DNA of 64,000 nt from Geobacillus sp. 46C-IIa (GCF_014679505.1 NZ_CP061474.1:392001-456000); one strand, 5' to 3'. Counted from the stretch's first letter, positions 34,825-43,928 are shown. Numbers and translations are program-made. The notes: generated by a model from the letters alone, not told the origin.

Positions 34825-35430
34825 TTATGCCGCCGGGCGGCTCGCGGAAGAGGAGCGGCCGATCGCCCGGCAAAGCTTTGGAGCAATCAAGCCGGCGACG
34901 ATCGATAGCAAAATGTCTTTTGGCAGCGGAACCAGCATCCAGCCCCATACCATTTGGTACGACAATCCTTTTGGCGCTTCGGCCCATAATTGATAAGCCA
35001 TATACATCCAGTTCGTGCCGATGACATAGTTGACGACCATGCCGACAAGCGCCGCGGTGACAAAGCGGGCGGTGGATGCCGGCTGCGGGCCGCGTTCGAT
35101 GATCCAGCCAGTCACATACGCAGCGGCGATAAAGGAGAGAATAAAGCCGAATGTCGGTTGGAAAATGATCGACAATCCGCCGCTAAGTTTGGAAAACACC
35201 GGCGCGCCGGCCAAGCCGACGAACATATACACGGTCATCGCCACCGCGCCGAGCCGCCGCCCTAACACCGCGCCGGCCAGGACGCAGAAAAACGTTTGCA
35301 GCGTGATTGGCACGCCGCCGACGACAAGAAACGGCACCCATGACGTAATGTTCGCGCCAATCGCCATCAAGGCGACGAACATAGCAGCAAGCGTCATGTC
35401 AATCGGCCGAAGCGAAGTCCGTCGCTCCAT
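34825..35430 (-). CDS. bioY: Biotin transporter BioY
   Basis: A 201-residue S-component of an energy-coupling-factor biotin transporter. The BioY pattern is present: ITLQTFFCVLAGAVLGRRLGA, GGLSIIFQPTFGFILSF and the C-terminal PKDILLSIVAGLI. Six membrane segments are predicted. The ECF ATPases and T-component are encoded elsewhere. ATG follows AAAGGAGGTTTACAT. A consensus promoter and a palindrome lie just upstream. Confidence 0.95.
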   Translation of the reverse strand: MERRTSLRPIDMTLAAMFVALMAIGANITSWVPFLVVGGVPITLQTFFCVLAGAVLGRRLGAVAMTVYMFVGLAGAPVFSKLSGGLSIIFQPTFGFILSFIAAAYVTGWIIERGPQPASTARFVTAALVGMVVNYVIGTNWMYMAYQLWAEAPKGLSYQMVWGWMLVPLPKDILLSIVAGLIAPKLCRAIGRSSSASRPAA

Positions 35431-35450
35431 ATGTAAACCTCCTTTTTTTG

Positions 35451-35462
35451 TTTGTTAACAAA
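35451..35462 (-). promoter_or_regulatory. Palindrome TTTGTTAACAAA at the bioY transcription start
   Basis: A perfect 12-bp palindrome immediately downstream of the bioY -10. It contains TTGTTAAC and GTTAACAA, the half-sites of Bacillus-type BirA operators, but here overlapping rather than spaced, so BirA binding is uncertain. Confidence 0.5.
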
Positions 35463-35491
35463 ATCGTACCGAACAACCGCTAGGCTGTCAA
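35463..35491 (-). promoter_or_regulatory. SigA promoter of bioY
   Basis: On the minus strand TTGACA (35491-35486), a 17-bp spacer and TACGAT (35468-35463), 33 bp upstream of the ATG. Confidence 0.8.
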
Positions 35492-35630
35492 TCCTCTTTT
35501 TCGGCGGATGGTGTGATTCGCCGCGGGAAATGCTAAACAAAAGCGCTGCCCTCGAGCTGTCCCGTTGCGAGAAGGAAAGAAAAACGGATCAAGGGCGATG
35601 AGGGCGAGGAAAACGAAAGGGGGGATCGCG

Positions 35631-35789
35631 ATGGAGCGGTTTATGCCGGATGAGGAGCTGAAGCGGGCAAGCAAAATGGGAGCGAACGAAGACATCATCC
35701 ATACGAGCAAAAATGATGACGGCTACGATTTGCGCACCCCGGCCGAAATCGGCGAGCGGCAGCCGACGGATGAAAACGGCCATGCGTGA
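35631..35789 (+). CDS. Small acidic protein, unrecognised
   Basis: A 52-residue hydrophilic protein, MERFMPDEELKRASKMGANE onward, with an acidic, disordered C-terminus. It has a strong ribosome site, AAAGGGGGG, 6-7 nt before the ATG, and normal codon use, which support translation. I do not recognise the family. No operon partner is clear; the next gene starts 115 nt later on the same strand. Confidence 0.65.
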   Translation: MERFMPDEELKRASKMGANEDIIHTSKNDDGYDLRTPAEIGERQPTDENGHA

Positions 35790-35903
35790 GGCGACGAACG
35801 GCTGGGCGCGGATGGGCGGGAAATGAATTGATTTTTATCGGCCTTTCGCTGCTTGTTCACGTCATTCCGCTATTCGTCTGTTTGTTCTGTTCTAATAAGA
35901 AAA

Positions 35904-36131
35904 ATGCAGAGAAAGCCTGAATGTTGGGGGCATTTTGATGAAGGAGAACCGGTTTCCACGAATCGAAAAAAGTTTGGCTTGTTTGTTGCCGTGCTGATGG
36001 TCATTTTCTTTTTCGTCTACATGTTTGAAGAACAAGTGCTGCGCTTTTTAGACTACAAGGCGGTCAAGCTGGCGATGTTGATTTCGTTGATCACAATCAT
36101 TGTCGGTGATATCATCTATCGAAGCGCGTAA
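35904..36131 (+). CDS. Small membrane protein, unrecognised, start uncertain
   Basis: About 75 residues with two membrane segments (FGLFVAVLMVIFFFVYMF and LAMLISLITIIVGDIIY) separated by a short basic/acidic loop. The membrane pattern looks genuine, but no good start exists: ATG 35904 has a weak AAGA site, and AAGGAG at 35941 is not followed by an in-frame ATG, GTG or TTG at proper spacing. The start could be non-standard or the gene 5'-damaged. Confidence 0.5.
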   Translation: MQRKPECWGHFDEGEPVSTNRKKFGLFVAVLMVIFFFVYMFEEQVLRFLDYKAVKLAMLISLITIIVGDIIYRSA

Positions 36132-36475
36132 TCGGATGCGAAATGTAAGCGAAAGAGGCCGGCGGGTGACGGTGGCTGGTGGGTTCGCCGAGACATTGGA
36201 CGGGGATGGGACGATCACCGTCTTTTTTTCGTTCATCCGGATCAAGAACTGTTTTTGTGGAAAGAGGTCTGTCCGCTTTCTCTGGAGCGGCAAGGCGCAA
36301 ACGGCAGCACCGCCTCCAGCGCTGTACAAGGTCTGGAGGCGGGCGCTATCGCATCGGGCGCGGCGCCTTGAACGGGTGGCAGCTCATCGTCCAATAGCGG
36401 CCAACGTGATGAGTGCGAAAAGAGGCGGCTCGCCAACCATTTCCCTCATTTCGCCTGCCGCCGCGATGGCGAAGG
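36132..36475. other. Gene-poor GC-rich stretch
   Basis: A 344-bp gap between two unrecognised genes. The only structure seen is a weak 4-bp hairpin with seven T's at 36210-36229, a possible terminator for the upstream gene. Frames on both strands lack ribosome sites and recognisable products. Confidence 0.4.
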
Positions 36476-36829
36476 CTATCGGTGTGAAGGCGAAAACACA
36501 TTCCAACGCAAGCCGACAACGAGCTGGCAGCACGGGAATGCGCCGGGCGGCGGCGAGAGCGTTAGGCGAATGCCGTCGGGATTGAAATACACCTCGGTTT
36601 GCGAGCGGATGCCAAGCGAGCGGAGCAGGCGCTTCACTTCATCCGTTTTTCCTTCTTGGGCGGCCGACATGACCGAGGCGGCAAACGAGCGCGATTCGGC
36701 CAGCCTTTTTAAAATGACTCCGGCATCGTTCATAAGCGTCTGGGCGGTGGCGGCCGATTGGGAGAAGATGGCGGGGTCGACCGGTGGGTACGGCCTTGCC
36801 CATGTCGTGGGGGGCAGGAAATAAACCAT
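36476..36829 (-). CDS. Conserved-looking helical protein, unrecognised
   Basis: A 117-residue protein. After a proline-rich N-terminus (MVYFLPPTTWARPYPPVDP) it has two amphipathic helices (SAATAQTLMNDAGVILKRLA; ASVMSAAQEGKTDEVKRLL) and a beta-like C-terminal part. ATG 36829 lies 9 nt after AGGAGG. The layout resembles small Bacillaceae proteins associated with sporulation, but I cannot name the family. It is divergent from the mrp operon. Confidence 0.7.
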   Translation of the reverse strand: MVYFLPPTTWARPYPPVDPAIFSQSAATAQTLMNDAGVILKRLAESRSFAASVMSAAQEGKTDEVKRLLRSLGIRSQTEVYFNPDGIRLTLSPPPGAFPCCQLVVGLRWNVFSPSHR

Positions 36830-36922
36830 TGACTTGCTCCTCCTGTTCAACGTGATTACTACTTATATACTCGTTGCGCTGCAAGCCGGTGCCATAGAAA
36901 CGATGCGACTGGCAGCGAAAGG

Positions 36923-36950
36923 CGAAACTTTTTCGGGGACTTTTCGTATA
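36923..36950 (+). promoter_or_regulatory. ECF-sigma (SigW-like) promoter candidate upstream of mrpA
   Basis: CGAAAC (36923-36928), a 16-bp spacer and CGTATA (36945-36950). This is one mismatch from the SigW pattern TGAAAC-N16-CGTA. It lies about 120 bp before mrpA on the same strand. Confidence 0.5.
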
Positions 36951-37074
36951 TACAATAGGCAGCGAACGTCTGCCTTGATTTCCAGCAGACCGTTGTGCCG
37001 ACAGAGGCGGGAGTTTATGATACAATGATAAACGGGGCGATGTGAGGGGAAACAATAGGTAAGGAGGATGGTTC

Positions 37075-39471
37075 ATGTTAAACTTGGCAATTGTCTCACC
37101 ACTGATTTTTGCTTTATTCGTTCCGTTTTTGTATAAATATGTGCGTTCGCTCCATACCGGCTGGTTTGTGCTCCCATTACCGGTTTTATTGTTTTTGTAT
37201 TTCGTTCAACATCTCCCTCTTGAACCGTACGGGCAAACGATCCCCTGGATTCCGTCTCTCGGAATGGATTTTCAAGTCTATATGGATGGGTTAGGGCTGC
37301 TCTTTTCGCTGTTAATCACAGGGATCGGCTCTCTTGTCGTGCTGTATTCGATTTATTATTTGCCGAAGAAAAAGGAAAAACTTGGACACTTTTACGTGTA
37401 TTTGCTTTTGTTTATGGGAGCGATGCTTGGCGTCGTTCTTTCGGACAACGCAATGGCGCTCTATCTGTTTTGGGAATTGACATCGTTTTCATCCTTTCTG
37501 TTGATTGGCTACTGGAATGAGCGTGAACGTTCCCGATACGGGGCACAAAAATCGATGCTCATCACCGTGCTTGGCGGGTTGTCTCTGCTTGGGGGATTTT
37601 TATTGCTTTCGGTCATGAGCGGAGGGTCGTACAGCATTCGCGATTGGATGGCTATGGCGGATGCGTGGCCACAGCATCCGTTGTTTGTGCCGGCGATGCT
37701 CTTGATTTTGCTTGGCGCGTTTACGAAATCCGCGCAGTTTCCGTTTTACATTTGGCTTCCGGACGCGATGGAAGCACCCACCCCGGTCAGCGCGTATTTG
37801 CATTCGGCCACCATGGTGAAAGCTGGCATTTATTTAGTGGCTCGCTTCACCCCGATTTTTGCTGTTTCTTCGCTATGGGTTTGGCTTGTGATGGGCATTG
37901 GAATGGCGACGCTTTGCTGGGCGTCATTTCATGCCGCCCGTCAGACGGATTTGAAAGGGCTGCTCGCCTATTCGACGGTGAGCCAGCTCGGGTTGATTAT
38001 GTCGCTGCTTGGCGCCGGGGCGCTGGCCTTTCATGGCGACCTGAGTGATCGCCGTTTATATATGGCGGCCGTGGTGGCAGCGGTGTTTCACTTAATCAAC
38101 CACGCGACGTTTAAAGGTAGTTTGTTTATGGTTGCCGGCATTGTCGATCATGAGACCGGAACGCGGGATATCCGGCGGCTCGGCGGATTGCTTAGCGTCA
38201 TGCCCATCACATTCACCGTTGCGGTCATCGGCTCATTGTCGATGGCGGGCGTGCCGCCGTTTAACGGATTTTTAAGCAAAGAAATGTTTTTTGCGGCGAT
38301 GGTGCAAGTGGCGAACGCCCATTGGCTTTCGCTTGATGTGTGGGGCATCTTGTTTCCGGTGCTCGCTTGGGTGGGCAGCGTGTTCACCTTTTTGTACAGC
38401 GTTCTTTTTGTTGGGAAAACGTTTCTTGGCGCTCCGAAGCCTTCCGAATGGCCGAAACGGCCGCATGAAGCCCCGGTGGGGATGCTTGTGGCGCCGGTCG
38501 TTTTGGCCGTCCTTGTCATCGGCTTCGGACTGATTCCGAATGTGCTGTCCAACACGGTGATTGCTCCGGCGGTGGATGCTGTTGTCAACGGTGTGTTCCG
38601 TCGGGAAGGGCTTTCCGTGCACATCAGCCATTGGCACGGATGGACGATCGAAGTGTGGATGACGATCGGAGTGATTGTTCTTGGCGTGTTGCTGTATCGG
38701 ACGTTTGATTCATGGAGGCGCGTGTACGGTGTTTTTTCGCGGCGGCTTTCACTGAATCACTTATATGACACGGTTGTGCGGCAGGTGGAAGAACAGTCGT
38801 ATTCGCTGACAAACCGTTACATGACCGGGTATGTTCGGACGTATTTCTTGTACATTTTGTCCGCGATGATCGCATTGCTTGTCGCGACGATCGCTTTGAA
38901 AGTAGATGGAGGACTCTCGCTAAGCCATTTAGCGGACGTGGGCATCCACGAACTCGTGTTGGCGTTGGTCGCCTTGATCGGAACGGTGACGACTGTGGCG
39001 GCCAAATCACGTCTTGTTGCGATTATCGCGTTGGGTTCGGTCGGCTATACGGTGTCGCTTTTCTTTGTGTTGTTCCGGGCGCCTGACTTGGCGTTGACGC
39101 AGCTCGTCATTGAAACGATTTCCGTCGCGCTGTTTTTGCTCTGTTTTTATCACTTGCCGAAGCTCAGCCGCCATGAGAAAGGCGTTCGATTCCGGCTTGG
39201 GAACGCTCTTATTTCACTCGGAGTCGGCGCGTTGGTCAGCGCGATCGCCTTGCTGGCGTACAGCGAGAAAAACTTTGCTTCGATCGCTCAATACCATATT
39301 GAAAACGCGTATGAAAAAGCGGCTGGAAAAAATATTGTCAACGTGATCTTAGTCGACTTCCGCGGATTTGATACACTTTTTGAAATTTGTGTGCTGGCGA
39401 TCGCGGCGCTCGGCATTTACGCTTTAGTGAAGCTGAAAGCTCCGAAAGGGGAGAGCGGCAAATATGAATGA
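37075..39471 (+). CDS. mrpA: Na+/H+ antiporter subunit MrpA
   Basis: A 798-residue polytopic protein and the largest Mrp subunit, homologous to complex I NuoL. The N-terminal two thirds hold the proton-conducting domain (LYLFWELTSFSSFLLIGYW; KSAQFPFYIWLPDAMEAPTPVSAYLHSATM is split by many helices). The last 200 residues form the MrpB/MbhE-like extension, ending in DTLFEICVLAIAALGIYAL. ATG follows AAGGAGGATGGTTC. It heads a seven-gene operon with overlaps, exporting Na+ in exchange for H+ under alkaline or saline conditions. Confidence 0.95.
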   Translation: MLNLAIVSPLIFALFVPFLYKYVRSLHTGWFVLPLPVLLFLYFVQHLPLEPYGQTIPWIPSLGMDFQVYMDGLGLLFSLLITGIGSLVVLYSIYYLPKKKEKLGHFYVYLLLFMGAMLGVVLSDNAMALYLFWELTSFSSFLLIGYWNERERSRYGAQKSMLITVLGGLSLLGGFLLLSVMSGGSYSIRDWMAMADAWPQHPLFVPAMLLILLGAFTKSAQFPFYIWLPDAMEAPTPVSAYLHSATMVKAGIYLVARFTPIFAVSSLWVWLVMGIGMATLCWASFHAARQTDLKGLLAYSTVSQLGLIMSLLGAGALAFHGDLSDRRLYMAAVVAAVFHLINHATFKGSLFMVAGIVDHETGTRDIRRLGGLLSVMPITFTVAVIGSLSMAGVPPFNGFLSKEMFFAAMVQVANAHWLSLDVWGILFPVLAWVGSVFTFLYSVLFVGKTFLGAPKPSEWPKRPHEAPVGMLVAPVVLAVLVIGFGLIPNVLSNTVIAPAVDAVVNGVFRREGLSVHISHWHGWTIEVWMTIGVIVLGVLLYRTFDSWRRVYGVFSRRLSLNHLYDTVVRQVEEQSYSLTNRYMTGYVRTYFLYILSAMIALLVATIALKVDGGLSLSHLADVGIHELVLALVALIGTVTTVAAKSRLVAIIALGSVGYTVSLFFVLFRAPDLALTQLVIETISVALFLLCFYHLPKLSRHEKGVRFRLGNALISLGVGALVSAIALLAYSEKNFASIAQYHIENAYEKAAGKNIVNVILVDFRGFDTLFEICVLAIAALGIYALVKLKAPKGESGKYE

Positions 39472-39880
39472 GCTCATTTTGCGGACGGTAACGGCCGTTG
39501 TCACGTTTATGATCATTTTATTTGGGATTCAGCTTTTTTTCGCCGGCCACTATTATCCAGGCGGCGGATTCATTGCCGGCCTCGTTACCGCCGGCGCCAT
39601 CATTTTGCTGCTGCTGGCGTTTGACATCAAAACCGTCCGGTCGATGATCCCGGTTTCGTATCGCACGCTCATTGGTGTCGGGCTGCTGTTTGCCTTAGGA
39701 ACAGGTCTTGGCGGCTTAGTCTTCGATGTTCCGTTTTTAACGCACGCCCACGGCCATGTCATGCTGCCGCTGCTTGGGGATGTGTCGCTCCATACGGCCG
39801 TCTTGTTTGACTTAGGAGTCTATTTGGTCGTGGTCGGGGTCACCATGACGATTATCGAAACGATAGGAGAGGAAGAATAA
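39464..39880 (+). CDS. mrpB: Na+/H+ antiporter subunit MrpB
   Basis: A 138-residue protein with four membrane segments: the FIILFGIQLFFAGHYYPGGGFIAG pattern is diagnostic, with HGHVMLPLLGD and LYLGVYLVVVG-type (DLGVYLVVVGVTMTIIETIGE) C-terminus. It overlaps the mrpA end by 8 nt and abuts mrpC, so translation is coupled. All Mrp subunits are normally required for antiport. Confidence 0.95.
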   Translation: MNELILRTVTAVVTFMIILFGIQLFFAGHYYPGGGFIAGLVTAGAIILLLLAFDIKTVRSMIPVSYRTLIGVGLLFALGTGLGGLVFDVPFLTHAHGHVMLPLLGDVSLHTAVLFDLGVYLVVVGVTMTIIETIGEEE

Positions 39881-40222
39881 ATGGAAGTCGTCATGATTAT
39901 TGTCATCGGCTGTTTGTTTGCGGGCGCTACGTACTTAATGTTGAGCAAAAGTTTGCTTCGGATCATTATCGGCACGGGATTGTTAAGCCATGGAGCGCAT
40001 TTGCTTTTATTGACGATGGGCGGATTGAAAACGGGGGCGCCGCCGCTGCTTGACGTGCAGGCGGAACACTATGTCGACCCTGTTCCGCAGGCGCTGATTT
40101 TGACGGCGATCGTCATTAGTTTTGGGGTCACGGCTTTTTTGCTCGTTTTGGCGTATCGTTCTTATCAGGAGATCGGGACGGACAACATTGAACGGATGAG
40201 GGGAAAGGAAGACCATGACTAA
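39881..40222 (+). CDS. mrpC: Na+/H+ antiporter subunit MrpC
   Basis: A 113-residue, three-helix protein homologous to NuoK. Features are [27 protein letters not shown] and [21 protein letters not shown]. It starts immediately after the mrpB stop and overlaps mrpD by 8 nt. Confidence 0.95.
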   Translation: MEVVMIIVIGCLFAGATYLMLSKSLLRIIIGTGLLSHGAHLLLLTMGGLKTGAPPLLDVQAEHYVDPVPQALILTAIVISFGVTAFLLVLAYRSYQEIGTDNIERMRGKEDHD

Positions 40223-41687
40223 TGCAGTAATTTTTCCGATTGCGATTCCATTGACGACAGCAGTTCTCTTGATGTTTTGCGTGAAATCATTGAAAGTGCA
40301 AAAAATGATTTCCCTCGTGTCAGCAGGGGCGCTCATCGTTGCGAGCGCTTGGCTTGTGCGCCTTGTCGACCATGAAGGGATACAGAAGCTTGACGTCGGG
40401 AATTGGCCGGCGCCGTTTGGGATTACGCTCGTCTCCGACATGCTTTCAGCACTGTTGGTGTTGACAACGAGCGTGATCGCGCTCGCTTGCCTGCTGTATT
40501 CCTTTTTCACGATTGACTCGAAGCAGGCGTCCATGTACTACTATGTTTTTTTTCAGTTTCTCATTGTCGGAGTGAACGGGGCGTTTACGACAGGGGATAT
40601 TTTTAACTTATTCGTGTTTTATGAAGTGATGCTCATGTCATCGTATGCGCTCCTCGTTCATGGCGGCACGAAAATCCAGCTTCAGGAAACGATGAAATAT
40701 ATGGTGATCAACGTGTTTTCATCAGCGCTGTTTGTCATCGCCGTCGGCTATTTGTACGCCGTGACCGGTACATTGAATATGGCGCACTTAGCCGTACGGA
40801 TTTCTGGAGCGGAAAACACTGCCGTGTTGACGGTCATTTGTTTGCTTTTTCTCATTGTCTTTGGGTTAAAGGGGGCGCTGTTTCCATTTTATGTTTGGAT
40901 GCCGGGGGCTTATTCCGCTCCGCCGGCGGCGGTGCTCGCGTTGTTTGGCGGCTTATTGACAAAAGTCGGTGTGTATTCGATTTTGCGCACATTTTCGCTC
41001 ATTTTCCGTCAAGATGTCGGCTATACGCATACGATTTTAGCGTGGTTGGCGATCGCGACCGTTGTGTTTGGCGTCATTGGCGCCGTGGCTTACCGCGATA
41101 TGAGGCAAATCGCCATTTATAACATTGTGGCGGCCATCGGTGTGATGGCGTTTGGCATTTCGTTAATGACAGAAGAAAGTATGGAAGGCACGATCTTTTA
41201 CTTGCTGCAAGACATGGTCATGAAAACGGCGCTCTTTTTCATTGTCGGGGCGATCGCGTATGTCGCGGGAACGAATCAACTCGGACGGTTTAGCGGACTG
41301 CTCGGTTCGTATCCGCTGCTTGGCTGGACCGTATTCCTTTCCGCTCTTGCGCTGGGCGGCATTCCTCCGTTCAGCGGGTTTATTGGAAAGGCGCTCATTA
41401 TTCGGGCGGCGTTTGACAAAGGACAGCTTCTGTTCGCGCTGGTTGTGTTATTATCCAGCTTGCTCGTGCTTTATTCGGTGATGAAAATTTTTATTCAATC
41501 TTGTTGGGGAGAAGCGCGCGGGTATGAGCAAAAACGAGTCGCCCCGCTGTATGTGCCGATTGTCGCGCTTCTTTCCTTGGCCGTTTTATACGGCGTCGGG
41601 GCCGAGTTTGTTCGTCCATATATCGCCCAAGCGGCGGCCACATTGGCGGATCCGTCAATGTATATTGAGTCCGTGCTGAAGGAGTAG
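40215..41687 (+). CDS. mrpD: Na+/H+ antiporter subunit MrpD
   Basis: A 490-residue protein homologous to NuoN/NuoM with the proton-antiporter domain. Recognisable are [44 protein letters not shown] and [13 protein letters not shown]. It has about 14 helices and conserved charged residues for proton transfer. ATG follows GGGGAAAGGAAGACC and overlaps mrpC; mrpE follows after 6 nt. Confidence 0.95.
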   Translation: MTNAVIFPIAIPLTTAVLLMFCVKSLKVQKMISLVSAGALIVASAWLVRLVDHEGIQKLDVGNWPAPFGITLVSDMLSALLVLTTSVIALACLLYSFFTIDSKQASMYYYVFFQFLIVGVNGAFTTGDIFNLFVFYEVMLMSSYALLVHGGTKIQLQETMKYMVINVFSSALFVIAVGYLYAVTGTLNMAHLAVRISGAENTAVLTVICLLFLIVFGLKGALFPFYVWMPGAYSAPPAAVLALFGGLLTKVGVYSILRTFSLIFRQDVGYTHTILAWLAIATVVFGVIGAVAYRDMRQIAIYNIVAAIGVMAFGISLMTEESMEGTIFYLLQDMVMKTALFFIVGAIAYVAGTNQLGRFSGLLGSYPLLGWTVFLSALALGGIPPFSGFIGKALIIRAAFDKGQLLFALVVLLSSLLVLYSVMKIFIQSCWGEARGYEQKRVAPLYVPIVALLSLAVLYGVGAEFVRPYIAQAAATLADPSMYIESVLKE

Positions 41688-41693
41688 AGGCAA

Positions 41694-42170
41694 ATGGCGC
41701 AACAATTGCTGCTCAACGTGATATTGGCATTCGTTTGGATGTTTCTTGCTGATTCGTTTAGCGGATCATCGTTTGTCATTGGATACCTCCTTGGTTTAGG
41801 CATCCTTTTTGTGCTGCGAAGATATTTCTCGACGACGTTTTATGTCGTACCGTTGTTTGTGATTGGAAAGCTGGCGCTCATTTTCATCAAAGAATTGTTG
41901 TTGGCCAACTGGGCTGTTTTGAAGATTGTTCTTTCCCCGTCGCTCAACATGAAGCCTTGCATTTTCGCCCTTCCGCTCGAAGTGAAAAAAGACTGGGAAA
42001 TTACGCTGTTGTCCAGCTTGATTACATTGACGCCCGGGACGTTTGTGATCGACGTCTCTGATGACAAGAAAGAGATTTATATTCATACGATTGATGCTCC
42101 GGATGTGGATGAAGCCGTCCGGCAAATCAAGACATCGTTTGAAAAAACGATTTTGGAGGTGAGCCGATGA
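41694..42170 (+). CDS. mrpE: Na+/H+ antiporter subunit MrpE
   Basis: A 158-residue subunit with N-terminal membrane segments (LNVILAFVWMFLADSFSG) and a soluble C-terminal domain. LITLTPGTFVIDVSDDKKEIYIH is the conserved MrpE motif. GGAGTAGAGGCAA precedes the ATG. The stop overlaps the mrpF ATG by 4 nt. Confidence 0.94.
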   Translation: MAQQLLLNVILAFVWMFLADSFSGSSFVIGYLLGLGILFVLRRYFSTTFYVVPLFVIGKLALIFIKELLLANWAVLKIVLSPSLNMKPCIFALPLEVKKDWEITLLSSLITLTPGTFVIDVSDDKKEIYIHTIDAPDVDEAVRQIKTSFEKTILEVSR

Positions 42171-42448
42171 CCGTGATGTTCTATATTGCCCTCGCTCTTT
42201 TGTCGCTCGCCATTGGTTGTTTCGTTTATCGGGTCGTCAAAGGACCGACCGTCGCGGATCGGGTCATTGCGCTTGACGCGATCGGGATTTGTCTGGCAGG
42301 CATCGTGGCGGTGCTGTCGATCTTGTTGGAGACGAGCGTGTTTTTAGAAATTATTTTGCTGATTGGAATTTTGGCGTTTCTTGGCACGGCGGCGTTTGCG
42401 AAGTTTTTGCAAAAGGGGGTTGTGATTGAACGTGACGGAAATCATTGA
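42167..42448 (+). CDS. mrpF: Na+/H+ antiporter subunit MrpF
   Basis: A 93-residue, three-helix subunit with the typical RVVKGPTVADRVIALDAIG loop after the first helix and ILIGILAFLGTAAFAKFL-like C-terminus. GGAGGTGAGCCG precedes the ATG. The end overlaps mrpG by 23 nt. Confidence 0.94.
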   Translation: MTVMFYIALALLSLAIGCFVYRVVKGPTVADRVIALDAIGICLAGIVAVLSILLETSVFLEIILLIGILAFLGTAAFAKFLQKGVVIERDGNH

Positions 42449-42794
42449 TGGGTTGATCGTGTTGTTCGTCATGGCTGGTGCGCTGTTAACATTGATTTCG
42501 GCCATCGGCGTCCTCCGTCTTCCCGACGTCTATACGAGAAGCCATGCCATTAGCAAAAGCACGACTCTAGGGATGATTTTCATCTTAATGGGGACGTTAT
42601 TTTACTTTTGGTTGAAGCACGATCATTTCAATTCCCGTTTATTGTTGGCTATTGTCTTTCTTTTTTTAACATCCCCGGTGTCGGCTCATTTGATTAGCCG
42701 TGCGGCATACTACTCCGGCGTTCGACCGTGGGAAGGGACGGTTCGCGACGATTTGGCCGAACGGAGAGAAAATAGAACGAAAAGTGCAGAGTAG
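42426..42794 (+). CDS. mrpG: Na+/H+ antiporter subunit MrpG
   Basis: A 122-residue, three-helix subunit. IGVLRLPDVYTRSHAISKS and LTSPVSAHLISRAAY are the family motifs. TTG 42426 follows AAGGGGG by about 7 nt; GTG 42432 is an alternative. It closes the operon. A hydrophilic C-terminal tail follows the last helix. Confidence 0.93.
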   Translation: MNVTEIIDGLIVLFVMAGALLTLISAIGVLRLPDVYTRSHAISKSTTLGMIFILMGTLFYFWLKHDHFNSRLLLAIVFLFLTSPVSAHLISRAAYYSGVRPWEGTVRDDLAERRENRTKSAE

Positions 42795-42805
42795 GGAAGA
42801 AATAG

Positions 42806-42866
42806 CGGGATGTCCGTTGGCTCTCTCAAGACCACTCCGTTTTCACGGCATCCGCCCCTTTTTCGC
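42806..42866 (+). terminator. Possible mrp operon terminator
   Basis: GCGGGATG can pair with CATCCGC across a long, partly paired loop, followed by CCCTTTTTCG. Imperfect, so low confidence. Confidence 0.4.
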
Positions 42867-42960
42867 CATTTTCTGAAAAAAGAAATAAACAATCGCTTTC
42901 CCGTGATATAATAATAGTAAGACGGACTGTGGCTGCGCGTCAGAAAGGGGGGAAGCGACG

Positions 42961-43581
42961 ATGGACGTCCCGCAATATTTGTTTCTCGATTTTGAATTTA
43001 CGATGCCGGAGACGAAAACGAACCCGGATGGGTTTTATCCGGAAATTATCGAAGTTGGCCTTGTCGCGGTCGTTGACGAGCAAATTGTGAGCCAGTTTTC
43101 CGCTTATGTGAAACCGCTCCGTTTTCCGCAGCTCACCGACCGATGCAAGTCATTTCTCAATATCACTCAAGAACAAATCGACCGCGGAATGAGTTTTTAT
43201 GAACTTGTTTCCTTGCTTCGGCAATATGACCGCGAGCGCCCGACGACGGTCGTGACATGGGGAAGCATGGATATGAAAGTGCTTCGGGAAAACTGCCAGT
43301 CGGCGCGGATTGAGTTTCCGTTCACCGGCGAACACCGCGATTTGGCGATGGAGTATAAACGTTTTTTTGGAAACAAAAACCAAACGGGGTTGCGCAAGGC
43401 TGTGCAAGAGTACGGGAACGAAGGGATTGGAAAAGCCCATTGTGCGCTCGATGACGCATTTACCGCGTATACGATTTTCCGGCTCGTTGAAAACGATAAA
43501 AAATATTTGGCAAAGACGAAGCCCCCGACGATCGGGGAGCGGATCGATTTCACCCAGCTGCGGAAAAAATTCGCTTTATAG
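42961..43581 (+). CDS. kapD: DEDDh exonuclease KapD
   Basis: A 206-residue 3'-5' exonuclease-fold protein. ExoI is FLDFEFTMPE (DxE), ExoII in VVTWGSMDMKVL, and ExoIII KAHCALDDAFTAY with His and Asp, so DEDDh residues look intact. In B. subtilis KapD inhibits the KinA route to sporulation. ATG follows AAAGGGGGGAAGCGACG. A TATAAT at 42907-42912 probably belongs to its promoter. It is monocistronic. Confidence 0.92.
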   Translation: MDVPQYLFLDFEFTMPETKTNPDGFYPEIIEVGLVAVVDEQIVSQFSAYVKPLRFPQLTDRCKSFLNITQEQIDRGMSFYELVSLLRQYDRERPTTVVTWGSMDMKVLRENCQSARIEFPFTGEHRDLAMEYKRFFGNKNQTGLRKAVQEYGNEGIGKAHCALDDAFTAYTIFRLVENDKKYLAKTKPPTIGERIDFTQLRKKFAL

Positions 43582-43607
43582 CTGCTGCATTGGCGGCAGT
43601 TTTTTTG
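43581..43607 (+). terminator. Terminator after kapD
   Basis: CTGCTGC and GCGGCAG form a 7-bp stem (one wobble) with an ATTG loop, followed by seven T's. The next gene's TATAAT (43611-43616) begins right after. Confidence 0.75.
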
Positions 43608-43655
43608 TGCTATAATGGGAATGGACGATTTCGAGGCAGAAAGGTTGTTTGTGCG

Positions 43656-43871
43656 ATGTGGCCATGGGTGCTTAATTTATTTTTATACTTTCCGGAAGAT
43701 AAGCGTGAGTATATTCCTGCCGTCATTTCAATGAGCGTGTTTATGCTCATTGCTGTGTTCACGATGCGGCTCATTGTTGTCATTTCGCGGCGCCAAGAGA
43801 AGGAAGCAAAACGGCTCGAGCAGGAGCTGCTCGGGAAAACGGACGAGTCCGGGCGGACGCCGGATGTATAA
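43656..43871 (+). CDS. Small membrane protein, unrecognised
   Basis: A 71-residue protein: a hydrophobic start MWPWVLNLFLYF, one clear membrane helix (AVISMSVFMLIAVFTMRLIVVI) and a basic then acidic C-terminal helix (RRQEKEAKRLEQELL). AAAGG lies about 10 nt before the ATG and a TATAAT 40 nt upstream. The family is not recognised. It is followed 57 nt later by the SOD-like lipoprotein gene on the same strand. Confidence 0.65.
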   Translation: MWPWVLNLFLYFPEDKREYIPAVISMSVFMLIAVFTMRLIVVISRRQEKEAKRLEQELLGKTDESGRTPDV

Positions 43872-43928
43872 ACTTGACTCCCCTCGGCAATAATGGCAGG
43901 TAACATCTGCCATGCTGGGGGGAGTGTT

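Noticed and set aside
43893..43928. An earlier ATG for the SOD-like protein
   Set aside because: The ribosome site GGGGGGAG lies downstream of that ATG, and the extra residues would precede the lipoprotein signal.
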